Assembly (NCBI GenBank): GCA_002423705.1 | Contig: DINW01000008.1 | Coordinates: 22,858 to 38,672 of the forward strand | DNA length: 15,815 bases | From: Clostridium sp. UBA5530 | GTDB taxonomy: Bacteria > Bacillota > Clostridia > Clostridiales > Clostridiaceae | Reading direction: 5' to 3' | Shown: positions 1 through 7,472 of the stretch, piece by piece | How the letters are laid out: each line of letters begins with the position of its first letter | Numbering within the stretch: the first letter of the stretch is position 1 | Program-made: the position numbers and the translations under genes | The notes under the pieces: model-generated | Seen by the model: only the letters and a program-made list of their open reading frames with translations | Database searches by the model: none | Told to the model about the DNA's origin: nothing

Positions 1-33
1 GGTGGAGTGTTACAGCAGATAGACATCAGATAA
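1..33 (+). CDS. possible 3' end of an upstream gene (partial)
   Basis: The window opens just upstream of a strong terminator, so the last codons of a plus-strand gene are expected here. Frame 1 stays open to a TAA at 31-33, ten nucleotides before the terminator stem. Frame 3 is also open, to a TAA at 48-50 that lies inside the stem. Nothing in either short peptide is recognisable, and the choice of frame 1 rests only on stop position. No function can be given. Confidence 0.2.
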   Translation, partial: GGVLQQIDIR

Positions 34-42
34 GTATAACAA

Positions 43-88
43 AACAATAAAAAGAACTGACAAATAATTGTCAGTTCTTTTTATTGTT
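43..88. terminator. bidirectional intrinsic terminator
   Basis: A perfect 21-bp inverted repeat pairs 43-63 with 68-88 around an ATAA loop. The core is AAAGAACTGACAA / TTGTCAGTTCTTT. The outer part of each arm is A/T only, so it gives a U-tract in both directions. It can end the upstream plus-strand unit and also transcripts of the minus-strand tRNA-Trp, whose 3' end lies 34 bases away. Confidence 0.85.
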
Positions 89-121
89 AAAATATTACCA
101 CTATATCTATGGTAATTTCTA

Positions 122-197
122 TGGCAGGGGCACGAGGACTTGAACCCGGAACCAACGGTTTTGGAGACCGCTACTCTACCAATTGAGCTATACCCCT
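122..197 (-). tRNA. tRNA-Trp (anticodon CCA)
   Basis: Read on the minus strand this is a complete 76-nt cloverleaf. The acceptor stem pairs AGGGGTA with TGCCCCT, the D-loop holds AGCTCAATTGGTAGAG, and the T-arm carries GGTTCAAGTCC-type bases. The anticodon loop CTCCAAA is closed by CGGT/ACCG, giving anticodon CCA for tryptophan. The discriminator is G and the 3' CCA is encoded (TGG at 122-124 on the plus strand). It stands alone here, with its own promoter upstream and a terminator downstream. Confidence 0.96.
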
Positions 198-209
198 ATG
201 AACATATTT

Positions 210-238
210 ATTATAATACATGTTCAGTAAGGTTGCAA
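210..238 (-). promoter_or_regulatory. sigma-A-type promoter of tRNA-Trp
   Basis: On the minus strand a -35 TTGCAA (233-238) is followed, after exactly 17 bases, by a perfect -10 TATAAT (210-215). Transcription would begin about 6 bases before the mature tRNA 5' end at 197, leaving a very short 5' leader for RNase P to remove. Confidence 0.8.
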
Positions 239-483
239 GGCTTTTTATCATATTTCTATTTGTTGCTACTTTCAAACTCCTTTTAGAATCTACATAATAG
301 CAGATATGGATCTAGATAATTTCTGAATTTAACAAGGAGTTCAAACCTGATTTTGACCTAAGTACCAATTAATAAGAAAAGTAAAAAAATGTTTCCAAAT
401 TTTAACTTATAAGTAATTGATTACAGTAGAATGTTTATGTGGGAGATATATAGATTAAAAAATAAGTTGAAGGGAATGATTGC
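239..483. other. intergenic region upstream of the deacetylase gene
   Basis: No gene is seen here. There is an 8-bp inverted repeat, AACTCCTT (275-282) and AAGGAGTT (334-341), about 50 bases apart. A short dyad GTAAT-TG-ATTAC (413-424) lies about 60 bases before the deacetylase start and could be an operator. No promoter with good -35 and -10 boxes stands out, so the deacetylase promoter, possibly read by an alternative sigma factor, is not located. Confidence 0.4.
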
Positions 484-1377
484 ATGTGGAGCCATAAGAT
501 GAAATTTATGTTAAAAAAAATCAATTACAAATATGCAGTAATTATATTAGTTGTATTGCTATATAACGGAGCATTGGGTGAGGGTTATATTTACTTTCAA
601 AGAGATAGTGATATCTCTAAACACATAGAAAAAAACAAAATCTTTATGGCCACTAACGAAGGAGAAAATGGAGATAAAGAAATAACTGAAAAACCTGAAA
701 GATATAACCATAAAAATTTGCCTAAAGATATAGCAGAATATAATACATCTAAAGACAGAGTAAAGGTGGAAGAGGCTTATATAGAAGATGGTACTAAGGT
801 GGCTTATTTGACCTTTGATGACGGACCTAGCCCTAAAGTTACTGGAGAAATTTTAAGGGTTTTAAAAAGCAATAATATAAGAGCTACATTTTTTGTAGTA
901 GGAAAAAATATAGATGCCAACAAGGATATATTATTGCAAATTTACAGAGAAGGTCATGGCATAGGTAATCATGGATATACTCATGACTATAATAAAATTT
1001 ATTCAAATGAAAATAATTTTAAGGAAGAAATTGAACTTACGGATAAAGCAATAAAGAAAGTCCTAGGTGATAGTTTCAATACTAGATTATTTAGATTTCC
1101 AGGTGGATCCTTTGGGAAAAGCAAAAATCATTTTAAAGATATATTGAAGGAACAGAGAAGGGTATATGTAGATTGGAATGCTCTTAATGGAGATGCTGAA
1201 GGTCGTGGATATGATGAAGGTGGATTATTAGAAAGATTAAAGATAACTGTAGGAAATTCAAATAAAGTTGTCATACTTATGCATGATACTGATGCTAAAG
1301 AAATCACATTTCGTTCATTACAAAGAATTATTGATTATTTAAAAAGTAAAGGTTATAACTTTAAAATCTTAGAATAA
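484..1377 (+). CDS. membrane-anchored polysaccharide (NodB-type) deacetylase
   Basis: A 297-residue protein of carbohydrate esterase family 4, which removes acetyl groups from N-acetylated sugars; in Firmicutes the usual substrate is peptidoglycan. Residues about 17-34 form one hydrophobic signal-anchor, followed by a charged linker to about residue 100. The NodB domain fills residues 105-297 with all motifs: TFDDGP (110-115, catalytic and metal Asp112/Asp113), the metal histidines H163 and H167 in HGYTH, RFPGG (204-208), DWN (230-232), and the catalytic HD pair at 267-268 in ILMHDT. The start at 484 is chosen because GAAGGGA (469-475) sits 8 bases upstream; methionines 6 and 9 lack such a site. 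It stands alone, with no clear terminator after it. Deacetylation often confers lysozyme resistance; a role in sporulation cannot be excluded. Confidence 0.9.
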   Translation: MWSHKMKFMLKKINYKYAVIILVVLLYNGALGEGYIYFQRDSDISKHIEKNKIFMATNEGENGDKEITEKPERYNHKNLPKDIAEYNTSKDRVKVEEAYIEDGTKVAYLTFDDGPSPKVTGEILRVLKSNNIRATFFVVGKNIDANKDILLQIYREGHGIGNHGYTHDYNKIYSNENNFKEEIELTDKAIKKVLGDSFNTRLFRFPGGSFGKSKNHFKDILKEQRRVYVDWNALNGDAEGRGYDEGGLLERLKITVGNSNKVVILMHDTDAKEITFRSLQRIIDYLKSKGYNFKILE

Positions 1378-1641
1378 TTAATGATTTGTTATATATTTTA
1401 TACATTTTAAACATAAGTTGATAAAAATAATAGGGAATAAAGAAAAAATAATTAAATATATGGAAATATTAAAATATTTTGAAAAATACAAAAAATGAAA
1501 TTGAAAAAACAATTTCATGATGATACAATAATATATAAGTTAAGTAAACTAATACATAATATAGTAATATATTCTATATTAGCTTATTAATAACTATTAC
1601 AAAGTGGTATACACTTTAGTAAATAAAATGGGGGGTAGGAC
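1378..1641. other. AT-rich intergenic region before the protease
   Basis: No gene is seen. A 9-bp inverted repeat ATGAAATTG/CAATTTCAT (1495-1503 and 1510-1518) closes an A6 loop. It has no U-tract on the plus strand, but it is followed by five U on the minus strand. A second dyad, AAAGTG-N5-CACTTT (1601-1606 and 1612-1617), lies 25 bases before the protease start. TTACAA (1597-1602) with TAAATA 17 bases later is a weak promoter candidate; several other AT-rich hexamers fit equally badly, so the start of transcription is not fixed. Confidence 0.4.
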
Positions 1642-4600
1642 ATGAAAAGAAAAGGTATGTCAAAAGTACTTGCATTTACCATTTCTATGGCACTTGTAAT
1701 GTCAAACGTAAATGTAAAGGCAAAAACAATCACTAATGAAGGTGCAACTAGCTCTGATGTATCAGCTGCCACAGTTGAACAAATCAGAAATGAGCTTAAG
1801 GCTCAAAGTAAGAAGGTTCAAAATAGTGATTTGGATCCAGAAAGTTCAGTTAGAGTAATAGTAGAACTTGAAGGAGATGCCGCTATTAGAAATGCAGAAA
1901 AACCATCGACTCATGCATTACAAGCTGTAAAAGAAGAAGTTAAATCAGTTGAAGAACAGGCAAAAGAATTAGAGGGAGCAGAGATAAGAAATACTTATGG
2001 AGTTACTATTAAGGGTTTCAGTATGGATGTAAAGGCTAAAGAATTAGACAAGCTAAAGAAAATTGATGGCGTCAAAGAGGTAAGAAGGGTCAATGTATAC
2101 TATCAGGATATGGCTAGTGCTAAGGAGCTTACTCAAGCTTATAGCGAGTGGAAGAACTATGGATATAAAGGTGAGGGGACCTTAGTATCTATAATTGACA
2201 CTGGTATTGATTATACACATAAGGATATGAGAGTACCATCAGACAGCAACAAATTCAAGTTGACAAAGGCTAAAGTTAATGAATTAAAAAGTAAAGGAAT
2301 ATTAAGAGCATCTGCAGGTACAATAGGACATTATACAGATAAAGTTCCTTTTGGATTTAACTATGCTGATAAGAATGAAGAAGTTATAGATAAAACTTCT
2401 TCTCAACATGGTATGCATGTAGCTGGTATAGTAGCAGCTAATGGAGATGAAAGTCAAGTTGCTACTGGGGAAGCTATACAAGGAGTAGCTCCACAAGCTC
2501 AACTTTTAGCTATGAAAGTTTTTTCTAATGGACCAGAATCGGCTGGAGCATATGCTGACGATATAGTTGCAGCTATAGAAGATTCTGTTACTTTAGGAGC
2601 AGATGTAATAAATATGAGTTTAGGATCATCAGCAGCATTCCAAACTCCTGATGATGTAGAGCAAGTTGCTATTAAAAAGGCTACAGATGCTGGTGTTATA
2701 GTTGTAGTTTCAGCAGGAAACTCTTCTTATGCAACAAAACCTTTTACAGATCCTAATATTAAGGATATTGCTACTTCGGGATCGCCTGCTTTAGCTGAGG
2801 ATGCTTTGATGGTAGCTAACTTTGAAAATACAAAAATTACAGCTAATGCTGCTACTGTAACTTCAGATGGACAAGCTCCATTCAAAATACCTTTTTCAAT
2901 TCACCAGGTAGAATTTGATAAGAATATTCAATATGATAAATTAGCTGATGGAGGTACAGGAGATCTAGCAGAATTAAAAAATGCAAGTGGTAAAATAGCT
3001 CTTATACAAAGAGGTGGAAAAGTTCCTAATTTTGTAGACAAGATTAAGAATGCCCAAGCAGCTGGAGCAATAGGAGTTATAATATATAACCATGTAGCAG
3101 GTGGAGATGGAATGATTAATATGGCTACAGATCCATCTATAACTATACCCGCAGCCTTTACTACTAATTCTGCAGGAACAGCTATAGTAAACTCTGTAAA
3201 TGGGGGAAAAGTAACAAAATTGAAGTTCTATGATGGAACTACAACTCTTTCTAACCCTGACAGTGGCAATTATGATGAGAGTACATCATGGGGACCAGCT
3301 CCAAATCTAGATTTTAAACCTCAAATAGGAGCTCCAGGAGGGGATATATACTCCACAATAAATAACGATAAATATACAACTATGAGTGGAACATCTATGG
3401 CTGCTCCTCATGCATCAGGTGGAATGGCTATAATTAGAGAATCCATTAAAGATAAACTACAAAACAGAGAACTTGTAGAATATGCAAAGAATGATGCTAT
3501 GAATACTTCTCAAGTTAAATTAGATAAGAATGGAATACCATTCTCTCCAAGAAGACAAGGTTCGGGCTTAATCCAAATAGAAGATGCTGTAAAGAATAGG
3601 GTTATAGCAACCTATAAAGGAGAAGCAAACGTTGCTTTAAAGGAAATAAAAGATGGTAAAGTCCCATTCCAAATAGACTTAAGAAATTATGGAGATAAGG
3701 CTGTAACCTATGATTTATCTCTTATTAAAGGTGTATTAACAGATAATGTTGAAAAGATGGCTGCAAATGTAATGCCTGGAGACAAGGTTATAGATCCAGC
3801 ATTAGCTAATGTCACTTTTGATAATAATACTGTAACTGTTCCTGCTAACGGTACAGCTAAGATTATTGCTACCCTTGCAGTAGATAAGACAAACTTAAAG
3901 GATGGAAGATTCCTAGAAGGATTCATAAACTTAGCTTCTAAAGATAATAATCCTTCATTAGTAATTCCATTTATGGGATACTATGGAGATTGGTCTAAGG
4001 AAAAGATAATAAATGAATTTAAATGGGAAGAGCCAACAAGTGTCTTATCAGTAGGAGCAGATTGTCAAAGTGCTTTGGCATATCCTATAAAAGATAAAGA
4101 TGGAAAGATAGATTATAATCTTGCAGGGTATATAGGAAATGATAAAGTATCTCCAGATAAAATAGCAATTTCACCTAATGGTGATAGTGAAGCAGATAGC
4201 TTAATCCCATATTTCTATTTCTTAAGAAATGCTAGAAATGTTACTGTAAATGTTCAAGATAAAGATGGAAAAGATTTGGGAGAAGTAGCAGCTGAATCTT
4301 ATGTAAGAAAACAACTTTATGATGACAGTAAAGGAACAGGAAAGGCACCATTACTAAGAAAGAGTATGGCATGGGATGGAAATTTATATAGCAACAAGAG
4401 CGGTAAGGCAGAAGTAGCTCCAGATGGACAATACTATGTAGTATATAGTCCAGTAATAGATTTACAGGGAGCAACTCCTCAACAATATAAGATTCCAGTA
4501 AAAGTTGATACAAAGGCTCCAGCTATAACCATAAAATCTTCTAACTATTCTAATAAGACTAACTACACATTACAATGGACTTCAGAAGATGAACTAGTAG

Positions 4601-5826
4601 GAGTAAGAAATGAAATCGTATTACTAAATGGAAAAGTTTTAGATCTAAAGGATGTAAAACAACCTAATGGTTCAGCAGTTAAGAGCTTGGATATAACTTT
4701 ACCAGCAGATCAAACCTCTGAAATAGTTATAGGCTCTGCAGATTACGCAGAAAATTTAGGAATTCAAGCTATAAAAGTAGCTCAATTTGATCAAGCTAAG
4801 CCAGCTGTTATAACCTTTGATGGAGATCCAGGAAGTAGAGATTTAACAGAAGCTAATTTCAAAGATGGAAAAATGAATATAACCGGAAGTGTATCAGGAG
4901 TATTGAGCGAATTCACCATAGGTGGAAAAACAGTACAAATAAATCCTGACTATACCTTTAACTTTGTGTTAGATCAAACTACCTTAAAACAAGGAACAAA
5001 TTATTTGCCAGTAGTTGCTAAAAATCTTGATGGCAGTTATGCTCAAGTTGTAGGTGCTAAGGGTGAATATATAGCACAGTACTCAATGAAGGTAGGATAT
5101 GATAGTGAAGCGCCAATAATAGATTTAGCTTCACCAATAGTAGAAAAGGGAATTATAAAGACAAATACTAACACTATTACTTTAAAAGGATCAGTAGCTG
5201 ATAGTGGATTTGGATATAAGTTCACTATAAATGGAAAAACTATATTAGATAGAAGTATGGAAGCACAGTACGGATTAGAGTTATCTAAGAGAGACTTTAA
5301 CCAAACTTTAACAGTTGAAGAAAGTCAAAAGATTAATTTAACAGCTGTAGATCCAGCAGGGCACAAAACAGAGATGATCTTAACGGTAAATGTGGACAAA
5401 GATGCTCCTGTAATAAAAATTGATGGAGTAGAAAACGGAAAGACCTATGACAAGGCCGTAAAGATTGCGGTATCTACTAATGAAACTGCAGCAATGGCCT
5501 ATACTTTAAATGGACAACCATTTGATATAAGTAAAGAAATAGCTACTAATGGAGACTATACTTTTGTTGCTAAGGCAGTAGACAATGCAGGAAATGCATC
5601 TGAGCAAAGTGTAACTTTCAAAGTTGCTTTAGCAAATAATGCAACTACTGGAAATAATACAGGCAACAACAACACAACTACAGGTACTAATAATACAACT
5701 ACAGGTACTAAGTTGCCACAAACCGGTGCACCAATAGGAACTGAGGGAGTTGTAGCATTAGGAATGCTTATAACTGTAGCTGGAGCTGCTGTGGCAGGAG
5801 ATCGTAAAAGAAAAAATATAAAATAA
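1642..5826 (+). CDS. cell-wall-anchored S8 subtilisin-like protease (lactocepin/C5a-peptidase type)
   Basis: A 1394-residue secreted serine protease. Residues 1-27 are a signal peptide (basic start, hydrophobic core, VKA before the likely cut). Residues about 68-155 resemble an I9 propeptide. The S8 domain has Asp186 (IIDTGID), His256 (HGMHVAG), the oxyanion Asn360 (SAGN) and Ser585 (GTSMAAP). A PA domain (about 400-530, with GKIALIQRGG) is inserted between Asn360 and Ser585, as in lactocepin-type enzymes. An Fn3-like domain (about 630-770) and several Ig-like modules follow. A Thr/Asn/Gly linker leads to the sorting signal LPQTG (1358-1362), a hydrophobic stretch and the basic tail DRKRK, so sortase should attach it to peptidoglycan. 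The start is supported by GGGGGGTAGG (1630-1639). All catalytic residues are present. The natural substrate cannot be read from the sequence. Confidence 0.93.
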   Translation: MKRKGMSKVLAFTISMALVMSNVNVKAKTITNEGATSSDVSAATVEQIRNELKAQSKKVQNSDLDPESSVRVIVELEGDAAIRNAEKPSTHALQAVKEEVKSVEEQAKELEGAEIRNTYGVTIKGFSMDVKAKELDKLKKIDGVKEVRRVNVYYQDMASAKELTQAYSEWKNYGYKGEGTLVSIIDTGIDYTHKDMRVPSDSNKFKLTKAKVNELKSKGILRASAGTIGHYTDKVPFGFNYADKNEEVIDKTSSQHGMHVAGIVAANGDESQVATGEAIQGVAPQAQLLAMKVFSNGPESAGAYADDIVAAIEDSVTLGADVINMSLGSSAAFQTPDDVEQVAIKKATDAGVIVVVSAGNSSYATKPFTDPNIKDIATSGSPALAEDALMVANFENTKITANAATVTSDGQAPFKIPFSIHQVEFDKNIQYDKLADGGTGDLAELKNASGKIALIQRGGKVPNFVDKIKNAQAAGAIGVIIYNHVAGGDGMINMATDPSITIPAAFTTNSAGTAIVNSVNGGKVTKLKFYDGTTTLSNPDSGNYDESTSWGPAPNLDFKPQIGAPGGDIYSTINNDKYTTMSGTSMAAPHASGGMAIIRESIKDKLQNRELVEYAKNDAMNTSQVKLDKNGIPFSPRRQGSGLIQIEDAVKNRVIATYKGEANVALKEIKDGKVPFQIDLRNYGDKAVTYDLSLIKGVLTDNVEKMAANVMPGDKVIDPALANVTFDNNTVTVPANGTAKIIATLAVDKTNLKDGRFLEGFINLASKDNNPSLVIPFMGYYGDWSKEKIINEFKWEEPTSVLSVGADCQSALAYPIKDKDGKIDYNLAGYIGNDKVSPDKIAISPNGDSEADSLIPYFYFLRNARNVTVNVQDKDGKDLGEVAAESYVRKQLYDDSKGTGKAPLLRKSMAWDGNLYSNKSGKAEVAPDGQYYVVYSPVIDLQGATPQQYKIPVKVDTKAPAITIKSSNYSNKTNYTLQWTSEDELVGVRNEIVLLNGKVLDLKDVKQPNGSAVKSLDITLPADQTSEIVIGSADYAENLGIQAIKVAQFDQAKPAVITFDGDPGSRDLTEANFKDGKMNITGSVSGVLSEFTIGGKTVQINPDYTFNFVLDQTTLKQGTNYLPVVAKNLDGSYAQVVGAKGEYIAQYSMKVGYDSEAPIIDLASPIVEKGIIKTNTNTITLKGSVADSGFGYKFTINGKTILDRSMEAQYGLELSKRDFNQTLTVEESQKINLTAVDPAGHKTEMILTVNVDKDAPVIKIDGVENGKTYDKAVKIAVSTNETAAMAYTLNGQPFDISKEIATNGDYTFVAKAVDNAGNASEQSVTFKVALANNATTGNNTGNNNTTTGTNNTTTGTKLPQTGAPIGTEGVVALGMLITVAGAAVAGDRKRKNIK
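5674..5711 (+). repeat. 21-base tandem repeat in the protease wall-spanning linker
   Basis: The 17-base unit ACAACTACAGGTACTAA occurs at 5674-5690 and again, identically, at 5695-5711, with a 21-base period. It encodes the repeated Thr-Thr-Gly-Thr-Asn part of the linker just before LPQTG. In-frame repeats like this can change in number between strains and so alter the spacer length. Confidence 0.75.
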
Positions 5827-5832
5827 TGAAAA

Positions 5833-5938
5833 TTGTTCCTCCTTTTCATGAATTTAAATAGAGTATTAATCAAATTCTGAGTAATAATATTAATGCAAGT
5901 AAAAAAACTTGCAAAGCTAACTTGAAGAGGAGGAATAG
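5833..5938 (+). promoter_or_regulatory. predicted RNA structure masking the spore-protein ribosome binding site
   Basis: The segment 5833-5848, directly after the protease stop, can pair without a gap to 5923-5938: 16 pairs, 13 Watson-Crick and 3 G-U. The core is TTCCTCCTTTTC (5836-5847) against GAAGAGGAGGAA (5924-5935). The 3' strand contains the GAGGAGG Shine-Dalgarno of the spore-protein gene. Two small hairpins lie inside: GAATTT/AAATTC (5850-5855 and 5872-5877) and TGCAAGT/ACTTGCA (5894-5900 and 5907-5913, A6 loop). Neither is followed by a U-run, so the protease gene has no clear terminator here. In a read-through transcript the site would be hidden; a shorter transcript starting inside the loop would leave it free. 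The function is inferred. Confidence 0.5.
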
Positions 5939-5941
5939 ACT

Positions 5942-6124
5942 ATGGCAAAGAAGTTAATTCCAGAAGCAAAACAAGGATTAGCTAAATTTAAGAATGAAGT
6001 AGCTACAGAGCTAGGAGTTCCATTCAAGGAGTACAATGGAGATCTTACATCAAAACAATGTGGATCCGTTGGCGGAGAAATGGTTAAAAGAATGGTAGAG
6101 GCTTACGAAAAAAATATAAAATAA
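5942..6124 (+). CDS. small acid-soluble spore protein, alpha/beta type
   Basis: A 60-residue protein of the alpha/beta SASP family. These saturate spore DNA, protect it from UV and heat, and are degraded at germination as an amino-acid source. Both family signatures are visible: FKNEVATELGV (residues 16-26), containing the probable germination-protease (GPR) cleavage site around EVA/TE, and SVGGEMVKRMVE near the C-terminus. The length is typical. A strong GAGGAGG site (5927-5933) lies 8 bases before the ATG. Genes of this type are usually read in the forespore by sigma-G, but I found no convincing sigma-G -35/-10 pair in the 115-base gap. A single cysteine (residue 40) lies in the second motif. 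Confidence 0.95.
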   Translation: MAKKLIPEAKQGLAKFKNEVATELGVPFKEYNGDLTSKQCGSVGGEMVKRMVEAYEKNIK

Positions 6125-6228
6125 TATTTTATAAAAAGTAAGTTAAATACCAATATGCTCTAAAAGCTAAGCCTTAGATAATATTACGAGGATGGTAATT
6201 AAAACTACAAGGCTGAAACACAAGTAAG
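6125..6228 (+). other. unassigned, possibly structured RNA region before a strong terminator
   Basis: This 104-base stretch has no gene. Its RNA can form a nested pair of stems: AGCCTT (6170-6175) with AAGGCT (6209-6214), enclosing ATTAC (6183-6187) with GTAAT (6195-6199) and a GAGGATG loop. CTTAG (6173-6177) can alternatively pair with CTAAG (6234-6238) in the 5' arm of the following terminator, which is the layout of an attenuator. It may be the 3' UTR of the spore gene, a small RNA, or a regulatory leader of the nuclease operon. It does not match the conserved cores of the SAM, TPP, T-box, glycine, purine or cyclic-di-GMP classes that I can recall. Confidence 0.35.
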
Positions 6229-6287
6229 GAGTCCTAAGTTTGAAGATAAAATATATCTTCATATAAAACTTAGGACTCTTTGTTTTT
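6229..6287 (+). terminator. strong intrinsic terminator with a nested hairpin
   Basis: GAGTCCTAAGTTT (6229-6241) pairs with AAACTTAGGACTC (6266-6278), 13 perfect pairs. The stem continues into GAAGATA/TATCTTC (6242-6248 and 6254-6260), another 7 pairs. TTTGTTTTT follows. It ends spore-gene or upstream-RNA transcripts before the nuclease operon. Confidence 0.85.
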
Positions 6288-6307
6288 ACCAAAGGCTATG
6301 GTAAAAT
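6279..6307 (+). promoter_or_regulatory. candidate promoter of the nuclease operon
   Basis: An extended -10, TGG followed by TAAAAT (6302-6307), has a weak TTTGTT -35 (6279-6284) 17 bases upstream, inside the U-tract of the preceding terminator. The same bases form an 8-bp hairpin TTTTACCA/TGGTAAAA (6284-6291 and 6299-6306), which could also be an operator. Transcription would start near 6314, giving a leader of about 25 bases. Confidence 0.4.
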
Positions 6308-6338
6308 TATATGAGAACTAAAGTTCGGAGGTGAGATT

Positions 6339-7472
6339 ATGGAATCAATTAAAATTCTTCATTGTGGAGATATACACTTTGATACTCCTTTCAAAGAAGG
6401 AAATCCTACTTATAGAGAAAAAAGAAAAGAAGATTTAAAAGAAGCTTTTGGAAAAATAATAAATATAGCACAAAAGGAACAGGTAAATGCACTACTCATA
6501 GCTGGGGATTTGTTTGATAATGATACAGTAATGAAATCAACTGTAGATTATATAATAAAAAAAATTCAGGAAATAAACCATATAAAGGTTTTTATTTCCC
6601 CTGGAAATCATGATGCCTATGATGGAAGAAGTTTTTATAAGGTGATTCCATGGCCTTCTAATGTTCATGTATTTAAAAATCATATGGAAAAGGTATTTTT
6701 AAAAGAATTCAATACTTATATTTATGGAATAGGTTTTGGAAATAGCTATGAAGATAAGGGTCTTCTGAAAGAAATGTGTAATAACATATCTATAGATCAC
6801 AACACTATAAATATAATGGTAGTTCATGGAGATGTAGGAAATAAGAATAGCAAATATAATCCCATAACTTTACAAGACATAGGTGAAAGCCATATGAACT
6901 ACATAGCATTAGGACATACTCATGAATTTTCGGGAATATTAAGAGAAAAGGATACCTTTTATGCCTACAGTGGAAATCCGGAAGGTAGAGGCTTTGATGA
7001 ATGTGGACTAAAGGGAGTTATACTAGGACAAGTATATAGAGATCACGTAGACTTATCATTTAAACTTATTTGTAAAAGGCAATATATTATAAAAAATATA
7101 GATGTTTCAAAAGCAGAAGATTATGAGGACATTGGAAAGCTCATATTAAAAGAAACCTATGAGTTAGAACCAGAAAAAAATTTATTTAAGATATATTTAG
7201 AAGGAGAGACGAAAGAAAACTTTATCTTAAATAAAGATATATTAGCAGAAAATATTAAAGGAAGATTTTTTTATATAAAGATTGAAGACAATACTACAAT
7301 GGCATTGGATTATAATGAAATATCAGAAGAATTCTCATTAAGAGGTATTTATGCTAAAAAGTTATTAAAGGCTATAGAGAAAGAGGAGGATCTTTCTAAA
7401 AGATCAAAACTTAGAAGGGCATTAAAATTAGGAATAGATAGTCTTACTGAGAAAGAGGTTAAACTAAGATGA
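6339..7472 (+). CDS. SbcD/Mre11-like DNA exonuclease (YhaO-like)
   Basis: A 377-residue calcineurin-like metallophosphoesterase of the Mre11/SbcD/YhaO group, which cut DNA ends together with an SbcC/Rad50-like ATPase. All metal-binding motifs are present: GDIH (D11, H13), GDLFD (D57), GNHD (N90, H91), VVHGD (H163) and GHTH (H193, H195). The C-terminal 170 or so residues are less conserved and probably serve as the partner-binding cap. The start is fixed by GGAGGTGA (6327-6334), a near-perfect ribosome binding site 4 bases before ATG. The stop overlaps the next start (ATGA at 7469-7472), so the ATPase is translationally coupled and is the expected partner. The chromosomal housekeeping SbcD is an alternative identity, but the partner's membrane hairpin favours the YhaO/YhaN type. 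Confidence 0.88.
   Translation: MESIKILHCGDIHFDTPFKEGNPTYREKRKEDLKEAFGKIINIAQKEQVNALLIAGDLFDNDTVMKSTVDYIIKKIQEINHIKVFISPGNHDAYDGRSFYKVIPWPSNVHVFKNHMEKVFLKEFNTYIYGIGFGNSYEDKGLLKEMCNNISIDHNTINIMVVHGDVGNKNSKYNPITLQDIGESHMNYIALGHTHEFSGILREKDTFYAYSGNPEGRGFDECGLKGVILGQVYRDHVDLSFKLICKRQYIIKNIDVSKAEDYEDIGKLILKETYELEPEKNLFKIYLEGETKENFILNKDILAENIKGRFFYIKIEDNTTMALDYNEISEEFSLRGIYAKKLLKAIEKEEDLSKRSKLRRALKLGIDSLTEKEVKLR

Noticed and set aside
1495..1518. Hairpin ATGAAATTG/CAATTTCAT as a terminator of the deacetylase gene
   Set aside because: It lies 118 bases after the stop and has no U-tract on the plus strand. It reads as a weak terminator only on the minus strand, where no gene is seen.
5556..5873. Minus-strand open frame of 105 codons over the protease 3' end
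   Set aside because: It mirrors the low-complexity linker and wall anchor of the protease; its Val/Ala-rich composition is a by-product of the opposite strand.
5894..5913. Hairpin TGCAAGT/ACTTGCA as the protease terminator
   Set aside because: The stem is 7 pairs with an A6 loop and no U-run follows; it fits better as an inner stem of the larger structure around the spore-gene ribosome binding site.
6125..6290. T-box or known riboswitch upstream of the nuclease operon
   Set aside because: The T-box sequence (AGGGTGGnACCGCG) is absent and the leader is too short; no conserved core of the SAM, TPP, FMN, purine, glycine, lysine or cyclic-di-GMP classes is seen. It is kept as an unassigned element.
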